Shown: one piece after another, positions 41,794 through 50,417 of the stretch
Layout: every line of letters begins with the position of its first letter
Numbering within the stretch: the first letter of the stretch is position 1
Assembly (NCBI GenBank): GCA_040393065.1
Contig: JBEBUW010000002.1
Span: forward strand, 35,818 to 99,817
Direction: 5' to 3'
DNA: 64,000 nucleotides
Source of the DNA: JACCWM01 sp040393065
Lineage (GTDB): Bacteria; Myxococcota_A; Bradymonadia; Bradymonadales; Bradymonadaceae
Translations under genes and position numbers: made by a program
The notes under the pieces: model-generated
The model's input: the letters and a program-made list of their open reading frames with translations, nothing else
Told to the model about the DNA's origin: nothing
Database searches by the model: none

Positions 41794-44090
41794 ATCCCCC
41801 TCCCCACCGCTTCCACCAACCGCAACCAGCTCACCGCCACCGGTGCACCATACGCTCGCCCGTTCCCAACCCGCTCCTGCAATTCTTTCAGCACTTCGTA
41901 ACGAAACACTGCTCCCCAATGCCCCTCACACGAAACCCGTCTAATCCCTAACCCGAAATAATGCTCCCCACGTGGCGCTGGATACCCGAGCGCCACCATC
42001 CCCTCCCGATTCAAAATCCGCGGCTCCTCCCACGTCTGCCAGACCTCCCCTCTCTCCAACTCCGGCCCGTAAAGTACCACGAGATCCGCTGCTAGCTCGC
42101 GCGCGCCCAACCCCACACTTCCCCTGCGTTGTGCATCCGCCCGCAAGTTATAAAGCCCCTGTTCATGTATCCATGCCAGGTGCGCCGCATCCTTTACATA
42201 ACCCAGAAGCACCAGCGTATCCGCCGCCGGTCGCGTTAAAAACGGCGCCGCCGGAAGGTCAACACCCACTTGCAATCCATCCGCCCCGTAAGCCTGGTCA
42301 CGCCAATACCGTCCCCTCTCATGCTGCGTCACTTCACTCGCCAAATGATCTACAATCTCACTAATGAACGTCTGCAACGCATGGCCCCCACCGGCTACCC
42401 CTGTTTCTGTAGGATAAAAAGGAAATGCTCCCAAACCGGGCAAAATCTCGTGAAACTCCTGCCGAGACCACGTATCAGTTCCAGGATACAGTACATAAGC
42501 CGCGGCCGAACGACGAATCGCATCTCGATACGCATGCATTTTCAACAAATCTTCGCCCTTCGCCCGCCCCCAAAGCCCATCTTCCACCTGCCTGTCCTCA
42601 GCGTCTTCGCTCTCAGCATTCCCACCCAATAGCTCTTGCAAGGCATCCACCCGATACTTTGCATCAAAATGAATCCAGACGTTTCGATAACTTTCGCTCT
42701 TATCCGCCGGCCCAATATACAGCGAAGTATCCGGCCGCATCGTTCGCGTCCAAGACCCCACGCCTTGCCGAAATGTTTTATTAAAATGAAGTGCCAACTT
42801 TATTCGCTGACCACTTTTCGATGTAGTCGTTCCCTCGACAACCTTCCATGTTCCCTGACGCAGTCCAACGCTTAAACCATTCTCATTCACTTGAAACAAC
42901 GCGCCCGGATCAAACTCCACGTCACATAGCTTCGCAACAATCGCCACCACCTGAAGAAAAACCCAATACTCATACAAGGTCGCAACATTACGCTGCCCCG
43001 CACCAAATACATCGTCCGCTTCCCAGGACAGCTTCGATGCAAGCTCAAGCTGAATATACGTCTGATACACGGTCCGATAGCCCGTACGCTTTTGCAAAAC
43101 CTGACTATTAGCCGGCAAATAATATAACGGACCAATTTCCCGAAAAAACTCTTCACTCAATAAGGCATCCAACCTATCACGTAGCGCCGCTGACTCTCGG
43201 ATTCCGCGTAAAATCGGCGAGTTTGATTTTACGTCTCGAGCTAAAACATCGTGAACTTGCGCGACGACATCTCGCCACTGCATCAATGCAAATTTGATAA
43301 AGCGATTCGGCCCGTTATCTATCGTCGAATACGTTTTTCTCGAAAGAACTTGCCGAGGTAGCGTTGCCACATGTCTTGCGCCTCCACTCCAGGGCACGCG
43401 TGCTCCATGCCGAGCAATTTGCCGCACGACTTGAGACGACCCACGCACACCCTGAGAAATCGGGCGAATCTCCTCCTCATTTTCCCAAGTTACATACGGG
43501 CGAGCTATCACCTGGTGAATAGCGCCCATAAGATGATCGTCCTGCAGCAAACTTTGAAGCAACGCAAAACGCTGATAAAGCGTCCTCGCGTCACGCTCAT
43601 CATCCATCCGAAAACGTTGCTCTGAAGCCGCAAAGCGCTCCATCACAATTTCCGCAAGCCCTTCTGCCAAATCGCGCAACATCCAGCGATAGTGCTTAAG
43701 GTAGTCCAACTTTCGCGACCGTACTTCGACTTCAAATGCTCCGACCAGCCCACGTGCTCCAAAAACTTTCACAGGAACTGTTCCTGTATGCAGCCCGGGC
43801 CGGAACCGCCCTGCACGACCATCCTCCGCATCAGGCTGAAATAGCTCTGGCCGATCCGTTTTCAGCCAGCCGAACTCGTCCGGAACCTCCAGCACGAAAC
43901 GATATTCATGGCCCTCCAAAACCTGAACAGCCGCAAGCACCCCCACTTCAGGCTGATGCTGTCCCCGTAGATCTACCAAAGGCGGCGGCTTCGCATCCAC
44001 CACAGCTTGCGGCAACAAAGAGATCCAAACTCCTCCTCCCTCTTCTGTTGTATCCGTCAAAGGCAGCCAAACCTTACGAACTCCAATCAA
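41790..44090 (-). CDS. mcrC: McrC-like nuclease subunit (DUF2357/DUF524 type) with extra C-terminal domain
   Basis: Nuclease partner of McrB in a type IV restriction system that cuts modified DNA. 766 aa. The N-terminal 330 residues match the DUF2357 scaffold. LYEYWVFLQV (about 372-381) and the PD-(D/E)xK core follow: Asp454 in MRPDTSLYIG, Asp476-Ala-Lys478 in IHFDAKYR, and LLKMHAYRDAI (about 515-525). Residues about 617-766 form an extra domain (YNLRADAQRRG...AADLVVLYG...HYFGLGIRR) that looks like a PUA/EVE-type reader; this is inference. Start is TTG 44090, with GGAG 11 bp upstream, six bases after the mcrB stop, so the two are translationally linked. Lower in GC than its surroundings. Confidence 0.88.
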   Translation of the reverse strand: MIGVRKVWLPLTDTTEEGGGVWISLLPQAVVDAKPPPLVDLRGQHQPEVGVLAAVQVLEGHEYRFVLEVPDEFGWLKTDRPELFQPDAEDGRAGRFRPGLHTGTVPVKVFGARGLVGAFEVEVRSRKLDYLKHYRWMLRDLAEGLAEIVMERFAASEQRFRMDDERDARTLYQRFALLQSLLQDDHLMGAIHQVIARPYVTWENEEEIRPISQGVRGSSQVVRQIARHGARVPWSGGARHVATLPRQVLSRKTYSTIDNGPNRFIKFALMQWRDVVAQVHDVLARDVKSNSPILRGIRESAALRDRLDALLSEEFFREIGPLYYLPANSQVLQKRTGYRTVYQTYIQLELASKLSWEADDVFGAGQRNVATLYEYWVFLQVVAIVAKLCDVEFDPGALFQVNENGLSVGLRQGTWKVVEGTTTSKSGQRIKLALHFNKTFRQGVGSWTRTMRPDTSLYIGPADKSESYRNVWIHFDAKYRVDALQELLGGNAESEDAEDRQVEDGLWGRAKGEDLLKMHAYRDAIRRSAAAYVLYPGTDTWSRQEFHEILPGLGAFPFYPTETGVAGGGHALQTFISEIVDHLASEVTQHERGRYWRDQAYGADGLQVGVDLPAAPFLTRPAADTLVLLGYVKDAAHLAWIHEQGLYNLRADAQRRGSVGLGARELAADLVVLYGPELERGEVWQTWEEPRILNREGMVALGYPAPRGEHYFGLGIRRVSCEGHWGAVFRYEVLKELQERVGNGRAYGAPVAVSWLRLVEAVGRGI

Positions 44091-44096
44091 CGCTGC

Positions 44097-45944
44097 TTAC
44101 TCCGTAAAACTCGTAAACTGATTCGCTCGAAGGTTACGCGTCATCCGTCCAATCTTATCCAAGGAAAGAGGCAGAACCGCCTTATTGTCCTGCCTCTTCA
44201 CAGGATCGAAACTCATAGCAGTCCCCTCATAAATCGCTCCCTTGTGATATGTCAGATCATAACAAAACTGCCCCAGAGCACACAAAACCGGCTCCAGCCG
44301 CCGCCGAGAACCATGCAACCGCGGTAAAACCTTCTGCATGACCTGCCGATCTAAAGCTTCCTCCCAGAAGTTTTCAGAAGAATCCACCATCCTATGAAGC
44401 GCCGCGTAACGATTCGCTTCAAAAAAGACCCGATGGCCAAATTCAAACCCGGCTTCCGCCAAAAGCTCATGAAGTACACGAAAATAGGCAGCAAACGCCT
44501 CTAACTCTACGGGTGGTTCGCCACTCCAAGCAGGAGCACGTGCCACCGATAAAAGCCCACGCGTAAATTCCACAGAAGCAGGCGCACAAGCCATCGGCTT
44601 CGCCGCCATCAATCGCAAGGAGTCTGTCGGCACACGAAACTCAATCGTATTTGCCCGGTCCAAAACCTTCGGCGAAAATATATAAGTCGTCTCATCGATA
44701 TTCACAGTCCCCACAACAAACAAATTCTTTGGCACTGGCACATGAGTAAATTCACCCGCCTTTATACGCCAGACACCATCCGCTTCTCGCCCTAAATTTG
44801 GGAGCACCGCAGCCCCAGACTCCATCCCCGACAAAACATCTGCAAAATAACGTTCCACATGCGCTAGATTCATTTCATCGAGGATCAACAAAAAAGGAGC
44901 GTCCGGATAATTATGCGCCTTTAACATAAACTCTAATGCAGCAGGGACCGCCCAGCCACGACGGCCATCCGCACTCGATGCAGCCAACGCATCCTCGTAA
45001 CCAAACAAAGCCTCCGCCCCTGTCCAGTCAGGCCGCACAGCACAAATCTGGAAACGATCCGCCCCTAACCACTCCCCAAATTTCATAGCAATCTGTGTCT
45101 TTCCTGAACCAGACATTCCCGTAAGTATCACAAACCGCTTTGTCAAAAGACTTACCAAAAAGGTACGGACGAATGCAGTATGATGTACGCCAAAAGAAAT
45201 CCCTGCTTCTTGGATAGCCTCTGCAAAGGAATGAACGATAGCAGCCAATTCAATTACTTTAGAAGTATTAGGCTCAACCGCCATTAACTCATCCATTAAC
45301 TCATCGCTTTCTGAATTCGACGAACTCGACTCTTCTACACCATCAGCATACTCATTATAAACTGACAGAAGGTGGCGCAGGTCCTTCAAAAGCGACTTAT
45401 CTTCTGGAATGGTTTCTGCAGGATAAAACTTATGAGCAATCGTTCCCACTTCGTAATCAGAACCAAGTTGACCTCCACGAAGCACAATCGGTTCATCACA
45501 CACAAAGCCCTGCTGGCGTAAAGCTGGAAACCGCTCTGCGATTTTCTGAGCTCGATCCTGCAAAATTGTCAGTCCTGCCTGTCGGCCATGTCTCTTTATG
45601 GTTTCGGTAACACCTTGGTTAAAAGTGAGATACACCCCTGACATGTCAGCACGGAACAAATAAACACAATAAACACCATCTGTTGTCCTCGTTGTCACAC
45701 GTTCATCAAGAATAGAAACCCAAGGGACTTCTGCCCAATTTCCCTTACCTGCAGAACCAACAACTTGAACATGAGGAAACTCTTGACGCACCGAATCCTG
45801 CAGGCGCTTGGAGAGTATCTTAAACTCATTCCAAAGAGGACTTACTTTCCCAAAAGGCGTCTTACGGGCTTCTACATAACCGTTAACAATACGCTGAAAT
45901 CGCTGCGATATATCCGTTCCTTGCATTGCCTGTGATGCCACCAC
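44097..45944 (-). CDS. mcrB: McrB-like AAA+ GTPase/ATPase with N-terminal DUF3578 domain
   Basis: Motor subunit of an McrBC-type system that recognises modified DNA and feeds it to McrC. 615 aa. Residues about 10-190 match the MrcB N-terminal (DUF3578) domain, a DNA-recognition candidate. The AAA+ part starts near 260: Walker A GMSGSGKTQ (275-283), Walker B FLLILDEMNLAHVERYFADVLSGMESG (351-377; the MNLAHVERYF text is characteristic of the McrB clade), sensor-like VGTVNIDETTYIFSPKVLDRANTIEF (about 437-462). Start may be GTG 45944 (GGAG upstream) or ATG 45926. An acidic linker (EESSSSNSESDELMDELM) separates the domains. First gene of mcrB-mcrC. Confidence 0.9.
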   Translation of the reverse strand: MVASQAMQGTDISQRFQRIVNGYVEARKTPFGKVSPLWNEFKILSKRLQDSVRQEFPHVQVVGSAGKGNWAEVPWVSILDERVTTRTTDGVYCVYLFRADMSGVYLTFNQGVTETIKRHGRQAGLTILQDRAQKIAERFPALRQQGFVCDEPIVLRGGQLGSDYEVGTIAHKFYPAETIPEDKSLLKDLRHLLSVYNEYADGVEESSSSNSESDELMDELMAVEPNTSKVIELAAIVHSFAEAIQEAGISFGVHHTAFVRTFLVSLLTKRFVILTGMSGSGKTQIAMKFGEWLGADRFQICAVRPDWTGAEALFGYEDALAASSADGRRGWAVPAALEFMLKAHNYPDAPFLLILDEMNLAHVERYFADVLSGMESGAAVLPNLGREADGVWRIKAGEFTHVPVPKNLFVVGTVNIDETTYIFSPKVLDRANTIEFRVPTDSLRLMAAKPMACAPASVEFTRGLLSVARAPAWSGEPPVELEAFAAYFRVLHELLAEAGFEFGHRVFFEANRYAALHRMVDSSENFWEEALDRQVMQKVLPRLHGSRRRLEPVLCALGQFCYDLTYHKGAIYEGTAMSFDPVKRQDNKAVLPLSLDKIGRMTRNLRANQFTSFTE

Positions 45945-46159
45945 TTCAGACTCCGACTTCTGTTATCAGTACTTTGAATTACCAACACAGCCCCTCAAGG
46001 CCCTTTCTTCAAATTCACAGCCTTTCGTAACGCAAAACCTAGGACTCGACCAGCCTGTTCAAACATCAGCCTCTGCCGGAGACCACCCCATGCCCATCGA
46101 CCTATTCTTCGAGGCCAAAGTAATCGCAGGCTAAAGCTCCACATCCCCCACAAACACCA

Positions 46160-46191
46160 CAGGCCACGCGCTCATCCAGAGGCGTGGCCTG
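46160..46191 (-). terminator. Stable hairpin after the 46221 gene, possible terminator
   Basis: Perfect 10-bp arms CAGGCCACGC and GCGTGGCCTG with a 12-base loop. It lies 30 bp after the stop on the minus strand. No strong T run follows, so termination is unsure. Confidence 0.4.
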
Positions 46192-46220
46192 CACCCATCT
46201 CAATCCCTCCTCAGCGCACG

Positions 46221-47135
46221 CTACTGCACATCCTCCACCACCTGCCCGACAGTTTCCTCCGTAGACTCCGGCTCAGGTGGCGCTTCAGGCGGTGCCTCGG
46301 GCGGCGGTGAAGAATTGCCGTCTCCGCCAGCCTTGGCTCCCTTGTCGATCGCCGCTTTTTTCTGTTCCCGCTCGAGTTTTTCCTTGGTCTTTCGCACTTC
46401 CTCTGCGTTTTCTTGAATCTCTCTCTCGAGCCTTTTTTGCTTTTTCTCGGCCCGCGCAGCATCCAACTTCGCTTTTTCTTCGGCACTCAACTTCTTGGTC
46501 GTTTGCGGCGGCATGAAAAAGGTGCGCGCCCAGGCAGTCGCACGGGTTTCCAGACCAGGTTCCTGAAGAAGCTCTCCGTAAATCTCATAACGAATCGTAT
46601 TGGCTCCCTCTTTCCACGCCTTAACAGCCTCCTCATGGAGCATCTCGCGTTCCTCGAGCTCCTTTTCTGCAGCCAGAACGCCATCGACCTCAACAATGGC
46701 CTGATCGATCACACGGGTCTGCGCTTCACGAAAGGCATCGGAATACTGCTGCTTCTTCAGCACCATCTTCATCTGTTCGAGCTCTTCTTTCTGAGCGCTC
46801 AACGTCAATTTTTTCAACCCACTCATTGAGGTCGTACACAGGTCTTTGTAGCGGGCATCCTTCTTTTTGTATTTCACTTCATACAGCGCCGCTGCATAAA
46901 TCTCGCTTACATAACCGTCCATACGCACCACGACGGTAGCCTTTTGCGCACGCAACAAGACTTTGCGACGCCGTAGATCGCGCTCGTCACGGGTAATGGA
47001 TTCATAGCTGACCAGATGCGGATCCAACTTCGCCTGCAGATGCCTCACGCTTGGTTCGGCCGTAAGCCGCGCGTCCACAAAAACAAGATCTGCCCAGTAA
47101 TTTTCCAAGGAAACCTTCTCACCCAACGTGTACAT
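46221..47135 (-). CDS. Coiled-coil protein of unknown function, 304 aa
   Basis: No family recognised. Soluble, no signal peptide. The first 100 residues have mixed secondary structure (WADLVFVDARLTAEPSVRHLQAKLDPHLVSYESITRDERDLRRRKVLLRAQKATVVVRMDGYVSEIYAAALYEV). Residues about 100-175 and 215-265 are charged and helical with heptad signal (LSAEEKAKLDAARAEKKQKRLEREIQENAEEVRKTKEKLEREQKKA). The C-terminus is Pro/Glu-rich with PPEAPPEAPPEP. GGGAGG lies 5 bp before the ATG, an excellent ribosome-binding site. The gene sits alone between the mcrBC locus and repeat array C. A structural or scaffold role is possible, but nothing proves it. Confidence 0.7.
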   Translation of the reverse strand: MYTLGEKVSLENYWADLVFVDARLTAEPSVRHLQAKLDPHLVSYESITRDERDLRRRKVLLRAQKATVVVRMDGYVSEIYAAALYEVKYKKKDARYKDLCTTSMSGLKKLTLSAQKEELEQMKMVLKKQQYSDAFREAQTRVIDQAIVEVDGVLAAEKELEEREMLHEEAVKAWKEGANTIRYEIYGELLQEPGLETRATAWARTFFMPPQTTKKLSAEEKAKLDAARAEKKQKRLEREIQENAEEVRKTKEKLEREQKKAAIDKGAKAGGDGNSSPPPEAPPEAPPEPESTEETVGQVVEDVQ

Positions 47136-47738
47136 AAATCCTCCCGTTTAACCGTCCGATTCATAAAAACAGCAAGCCCAATCCAATGATTTGAATCAAC
47201 ACATGCGGGTCTATTGCCCCGAAACAGCCTATTTTTGTACTGCGATGAAAAGAAGAATACCTGAGAAGAAAACAATCGCAACATGTTTTGTGGAATTTCC
47301 CTACACTCATACTGGAAAAGTCAAAATATTTTCGCAAACTGCGCCTGCCTGTTCAGGAAATGACTGTCCACAAAAAATTCTGGACAAAAACATTCAGGAA
47401 ATGACTGTCCGCGAAATATTCTGGACAAAAACATTCAGGAAATGGCTGTCCACGAAAAATTCTGAACAAAAACATTCAGGAAATGACTGTCCGCGAAATA
47501 TTCTGGACAAAAACATTCAGGAAATGACTGTCCACGAAATATTCTGGACAAAAACATTCAGGAAATGACTGTCCACAAAAAATACCGGCCACTCCATCCG
47601 TCCGGACGGCTGCCCACAGCATTTCACATCCTTGCTTTTCTTTGTTTTTTCCTTCGCGGCAATTCGCGTGCGCCCTTTGCCTTTTCCTTGCACGCCCGCA
47701 AAACTCCGCGCCCCCAATTTTATGGCTTATTGCATTAC
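47136..47738. other. Intergenic region holding repeat array C
   Basis: 600 bases between the start of the 46221 gene and the end of the PpiC-like gene. Its middle (47354-47585) is a tandem array, listed separately. A CCGTCCGGACGG palindrome lies just downstream, near 47598-47609. The flanks contain no gene I can support. Confidence 0.6.
47354..47585. repeat. Array C: 41-bp tandem repeat, five full units plus a partial sixth
   Basis: CAGGAAATGRCTGTCC starts units at 47354, 47395, 47436, 47477, 47518 and 47559, exactly 41 bp apart. Each unit contains TGTCC-(R)-C(G/A)AAA(T/A)ATTC-TGGACA, an inverted repeat with 5-6 bp arms and about 11 bases between. Unit 1 and the last copy have CACAAAAAATTC or a cut version. 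Units differ by only a few bases, so this array is more homogeneous than arrays A and B. Confidence 0.92.
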
Positions 47739-48797
47739 TTATTTCCCGTGAATCTGCCCTTCCTGGCCAATCACCTGCGGAAACAACTGGATGTGCGAGG
47801 CTTCAATCAACGCGCTAGAAAATTCCCCCAGCCGCCGCGCGCGCTCCGCGCGCACAACCTCGGCCCGAGCCCGCGCTTCTACTTCGGTTTTATCGGCGAG
47901 CTGCGCCGGATAGGCTTTCTCAAAACGAATCAGATGCCAGCCAAAATCACTGCGTACCGGCTCCGAAATCGAGCCCGGCTCCTGACCAACCATCGCTGCT
48001 GCGCCAACAGCAAATTCTCTGACCACATCCAACCATCTCGCCGGAATGCTGCCCGGCTGCGGCTTGCCCGCTTCGCTTTCTGCCGGCGGCACAGCAAAGC
48101 TCAGGTGCGGATTCACAGCCAGCATCAATCCGCCAGGAAGCTCTGCGGCAAATCGCTGCTCGGCCCGGTACAAATCATCAAGCGAGGCTGTTTCGCCAAG
48201 CTCCGCCCGGATCTTTACCGCCCATTCATGCGCCTGCTCAAACAACCGCGCACGCTCCTCGGCCGGTATCGCCGTCCCCGTTTGTGCACCTTCTTGCCTG
48301 CGCTCTTTCGGCACATGCACGACCAGATGCGAGACCCGAACGCCGGCCGGCTGACTCATCTGCGCCTGCAATCGCTCACGATGACTCTCGAGCTTTTCCG
48401 CAACGCCCTCATCCTCCAGACGCACCTTTTTCTCGACTTCCTCGCGCAGCAAAACGCGCACCATCGCCTGCTTTCGCGCAAACGCAAGCGCGCCATCATC
48501 CTGCCCCAGTACGCTTGCCGCATGCTGCGCCACGACCTCTTGCTCAATCCAGGCATGTATCGCTTCCTCACGCGTGAGCGTCGGATTGTCGGCCCGGAAC
48601 GCCTCGAAACCTTCCGCCGAAAGCTCCTGCCCGTTCACGCGTGCCAGCGGCTTTTCCACCGGCGCACTCCGCAGCGCCTCATAAGCCGTGCGCGCATCCG
48701 GATGCACAACGCCTTCTTCCTTGCACCCGACCAGCACGCTGCCCAACACAAACAACAACACGCCCCAAAACGCCCGACGATTACCAACCAAACTCAT
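47739..48797 (-). CDS. PpiC/SurA-like peptidyl-prolyl isomerase lipoprotein
   Basis: Periplasmic lipoprotein folding factor, 352 aa. The signal ends in lipobox LVGC (GVLLFVLGSVLVGC, Cys about residue 25). The N-terminal helical chaperone part is about 45-145 (VNGQELSAEGFEAFRADNPTLTREEAIHAWIEQEVVAQHAA). A parvulin-type domain covers about 150-290: RVSHLVVHVPKER near the start, LPGGLMLAVNPHLSF in the middle, and EPVRSDFGWHLIRFEKAYPAQ at the end, which matches the parvulin S-xxGWHLIxxxxR ending. It lacks the second parvulin domain of E. coli SurA. It would help fold outer-membrane proteins such as the barrels in this window. It overlaps the upstream 67-aa gene by four bases. Confidence 0.88.
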   Translation of the reverse strand: MSLVGNRRAFWGVLLFVLGSVLVGCKEEGVVHPDARTAYEALRSAPVEKPLARVNGQELSAEGFEAFRADNPTLTREEAIHAWIEQEVVAQHAASVLGQDDGALAFARKQAMVRVLLREEVEKKVRLEDEGVAEKLESHRERLQAQMSQPAGVRVSHLVVHVPKERRQEGAQTGTAIPAEERARLFEQAHEWAVKIRAELGETASLDDLYRAEQRFAAELPGGLMLAVNPHLSFAVPPAESEAGKPQPGSIPARWLDVVREFAVGAAAMVGQEPGSISEPVRSDFGWHLIRFEKAYPAQLADKTEVEARARAEVVRAERARRLGEFSSALIEASHIQLFPQVIGQEGQIHGK

Positions 48798-48997
48798 GAG
48801 CGCTCCCGACCGCTATAGATCCCCAGCTTACTGATTTCTGTTCCTGCGCGGATCACCACAAAACCGGCCGCCAGCGCGATCAATCCGGCCACGTAATCCT
48901 TCTGCGCCAGAAACTCCACGCAGCGATAAAAGAAGTACCCACTGCCGAGCATGAATCCCAGACCGAGAACATTGTAAAGTACTTCACGAATCTTCAA
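48794..48997 (-). CDS. Small two-span membrane protein, 67 aa
   Basis: No family recognised. Two hydrophobic segments, about residues 8-26 (YNVLGLGFMLGSGYFFYRC) and 34-52 (DYVAGLIALAAGFVVIRAGTE), with a short loop between. The C-terminus is basic (SKLGIYSGRERS). The stop codon overlaps the start of the PpiC-like gene by four bases (ATGA), so translation is probably coupled. It belongs to the minus-strand membrane and envelope gene set running from 51287 to 47739. Confidence 0.65.
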   Translation of the reverse strand: MKIREVLYNVLGLGFMLGSGYFFYRCVEFLAQKDYVAGLIALAAGFVVIRAGTEISKLGIYSGRERS

Positions 48998-49026
48998 AAA
49001 CGCCTCAATAACAACCGGTCTCTAGT

Positions 49027-49818
49027 TTACCGCAAAAAGAACACCGCCAGGCCAATCACACCGCTCAACGACGTCCACATCAACACGCGCAACCAGGCTG
49101 CGCGCCTTTCTCTTACCTGAGACATCGCCGCAATCGCCTGCTGCAACCGGCGCTGATCATATTCAAGGTTCATGGCCGGCACCAGAATCATCATATAGAC
49201 GACCATGCACCAGACAAAAAACATCAAAACTGCCAGAAAACTCACTGCGACCAGCTCACCACCTGCAAAATACTCACCCACAGCCTGCTGCACTCCGGCA
49301 TCAAAAAACACCGCGTACGTAATCACCGCAAACAGCCACAACGCCACAGCAAGCCGCAATGTGAAATGCCGACGATAGCTCTGGCTCAGGGCAACGGCGT
49401 TGCGACGCCTTTCCGAGTCCTCAGCCACGGATCCATCGCCCACAATACGTTGACCCACCCCTTCCTGCTCGTGCTCTTCTTCTGCCGTCCTGCCTGCAAA
49501 CCGATCCGTCCCCAGCACCAGATAAACCGTCACCAGGCCGCACAACCAGAGAACCGCCAGCGGATCCTCAAACCCCAGCCGGTCAGCCTCCGGCAAAATC
49601 AAAAGTCCCGGCAGCAAACTGGCCAGAAACCCGACCTGCATCACCCCGATTCGGCCTGACCAGTACCCGGCATTCAAAACAAAAAGTGGCAGAGCATACA
49701 TTGCCAGATACGCCAGACGCATATCCGCAAACTGCAACTCTGCCACGATAGCCCCCAAAAATAGCTGTGCCCAGATCGCCAGACCCGGCACCACCATCCA
49801 TGTGGACCACTTGCTCAA
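49027..49818 (-). CDS. Multi-span membrane protein of unknown function, 263 aa
   Basis: No family recognised. About seven hydrophobic segments: four in residues 1-105 (WSTWMVVPGLAIWAQLFLGAIVAEL, MRLAYLAMYALPLFVL, MQVGFLASLLPGLLIL, LAVLWLCGLVTVYLVLGTD). A charged cytoplasmic loop of about 45 residues follows (TAEEEHEQEGVGQRIVGDGSVAEDSERRRN), then three more (150-262). Start is TTG 49818: the stop of the PDZ lipoprotein gene lies four bases before it, and GGAG lies eight bases upstream. Adjacent genes point to the envelope, but the sequence gives no activity. Confidence 0.7.
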   Translation of the reverse strand: MSKWSTWMVVPGLAIWAQLFLGAIVAELQFADMRLAYLAMYALPLFVLNAGYWSGRIGVMQVGFLASLLPGLLILPEADRLGFEDPLAVLWLCGLVTVYLVLGTDRFAGRTAEEEHEQEGVGQRIVGDGSVAEDSERRRNAVALSQSYRRHFTLRLAVALWLFAVITYAVFFDAGVQQAVGEYFAGGELVAVSFLAVLMFFVWCMVVYMMILVPAMNLEYDQRRLQQAIAAMSQVRERRAAWLRVLMWTSLSGVIGLAVFFLR

Positions 49819-49821
49819 AAT

Positions 49822-50376
49822 TTACTCCACCTGCCAGGAAACTTGCGATGCTTCGCCTTCACGAATCAAATCGATTCGCACCGTTTGCGCCTCACCCAAT
49901 AACTTCCAGGCACGCAGATAATCATCCGGCAAACGCTGCGCGACGCCATTGATATGCGTAATAATATCGCCCACCTGCACGGCCGAGCCCACCGCATGTT
50001 GCGCTGCCGGACTCATCGCAATCAGCTCAAACCCGACAAATTTCTGCCCCTCGTGCACAGCCTTCGTCTCAACCTGGCTGAATACATAGCCCGGCCCGCG
50101 CCCGATCAATTCGTTCAAGGCAGCACGCCGAACCACGCCGGCCTTCTCCGGCTCTGCGCCATCTTCCGCAGCCGCATTCGCCCCGTTCTTCGCCACCAGA
50201 ATCTCCGGCCCGGCCGGCGGCGGATAAAACGCTGCATCCGCTCCCGTGGGAACATCACCTTGCACTTCCTGCGGGCCATCCACATGCCCACCGGAACCCG
50301 TGGTCGCACAACCCGACATGGCCATCAACAATCCGGCTACCAGCACCGACGATTTTAAGAAAAAGCGAATTCTCAT
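49822..50376 (-). CDS. PDZ-domain lipoprotein, 184 aa
   Basis: Lipoprotein. I chose ATG 50376 because RIRFFLKSSVLVAGLLMAMSGC gives a normal signal with lipobox AMSGC (Cys about residue 23); the frame is open for 15 more codons. After a Gly/Pro/Ala/Glu-rich linker (about 25-85), residues about 90-184 form a PDZ domain of the GspC/HtrA type: RAALNELIGRGPGYVFSQVET, then VGFELIAMSPAAQHAVGSAVQVGDIITHINGVAQRLPDDYLRAWKLLGEAQTVRIDLIREGE. The match to the C-terminal PDZ of type II secretion GspC is good, but no other secretion gene is near. It probably binds a periplasmic partner. Confidence 0.8.
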   Translation of the reverse strand: MRIRFFLKSSVLVAGLLMAMSGCATTGSGGHVDGPQEVQGDVPTGADAAFYPPPAGPEILVAKNGANAAAEDGAEPEKAGVVRRAALNELIGRGPGYVFSQVETKAVHEGQKFVGFELIAMSPAAQHAVGSAVQVGDIITHINGVAQRLPDDYLRAWKLLGEAQTVRIDLIREGEASQVSWQVE

Positions 50377-50417
50377 ACGACTCTCTATCCTGAATAATCT
50401 GACCTGCTCCAACACCC

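Noticed and set aside
46090..46134. Tiny + strand frame MPIDLFFEAKVIAG, loosely like an Hcp start
   Set aside because: Fourteen codons only, no ribosome-binding site of note, and no secretion genes near it.
47191..47568. + strand frame through array C
   Set aside because: Repeat-derived; the 41-bp unit shifts frame each time, so no protein is under selection.
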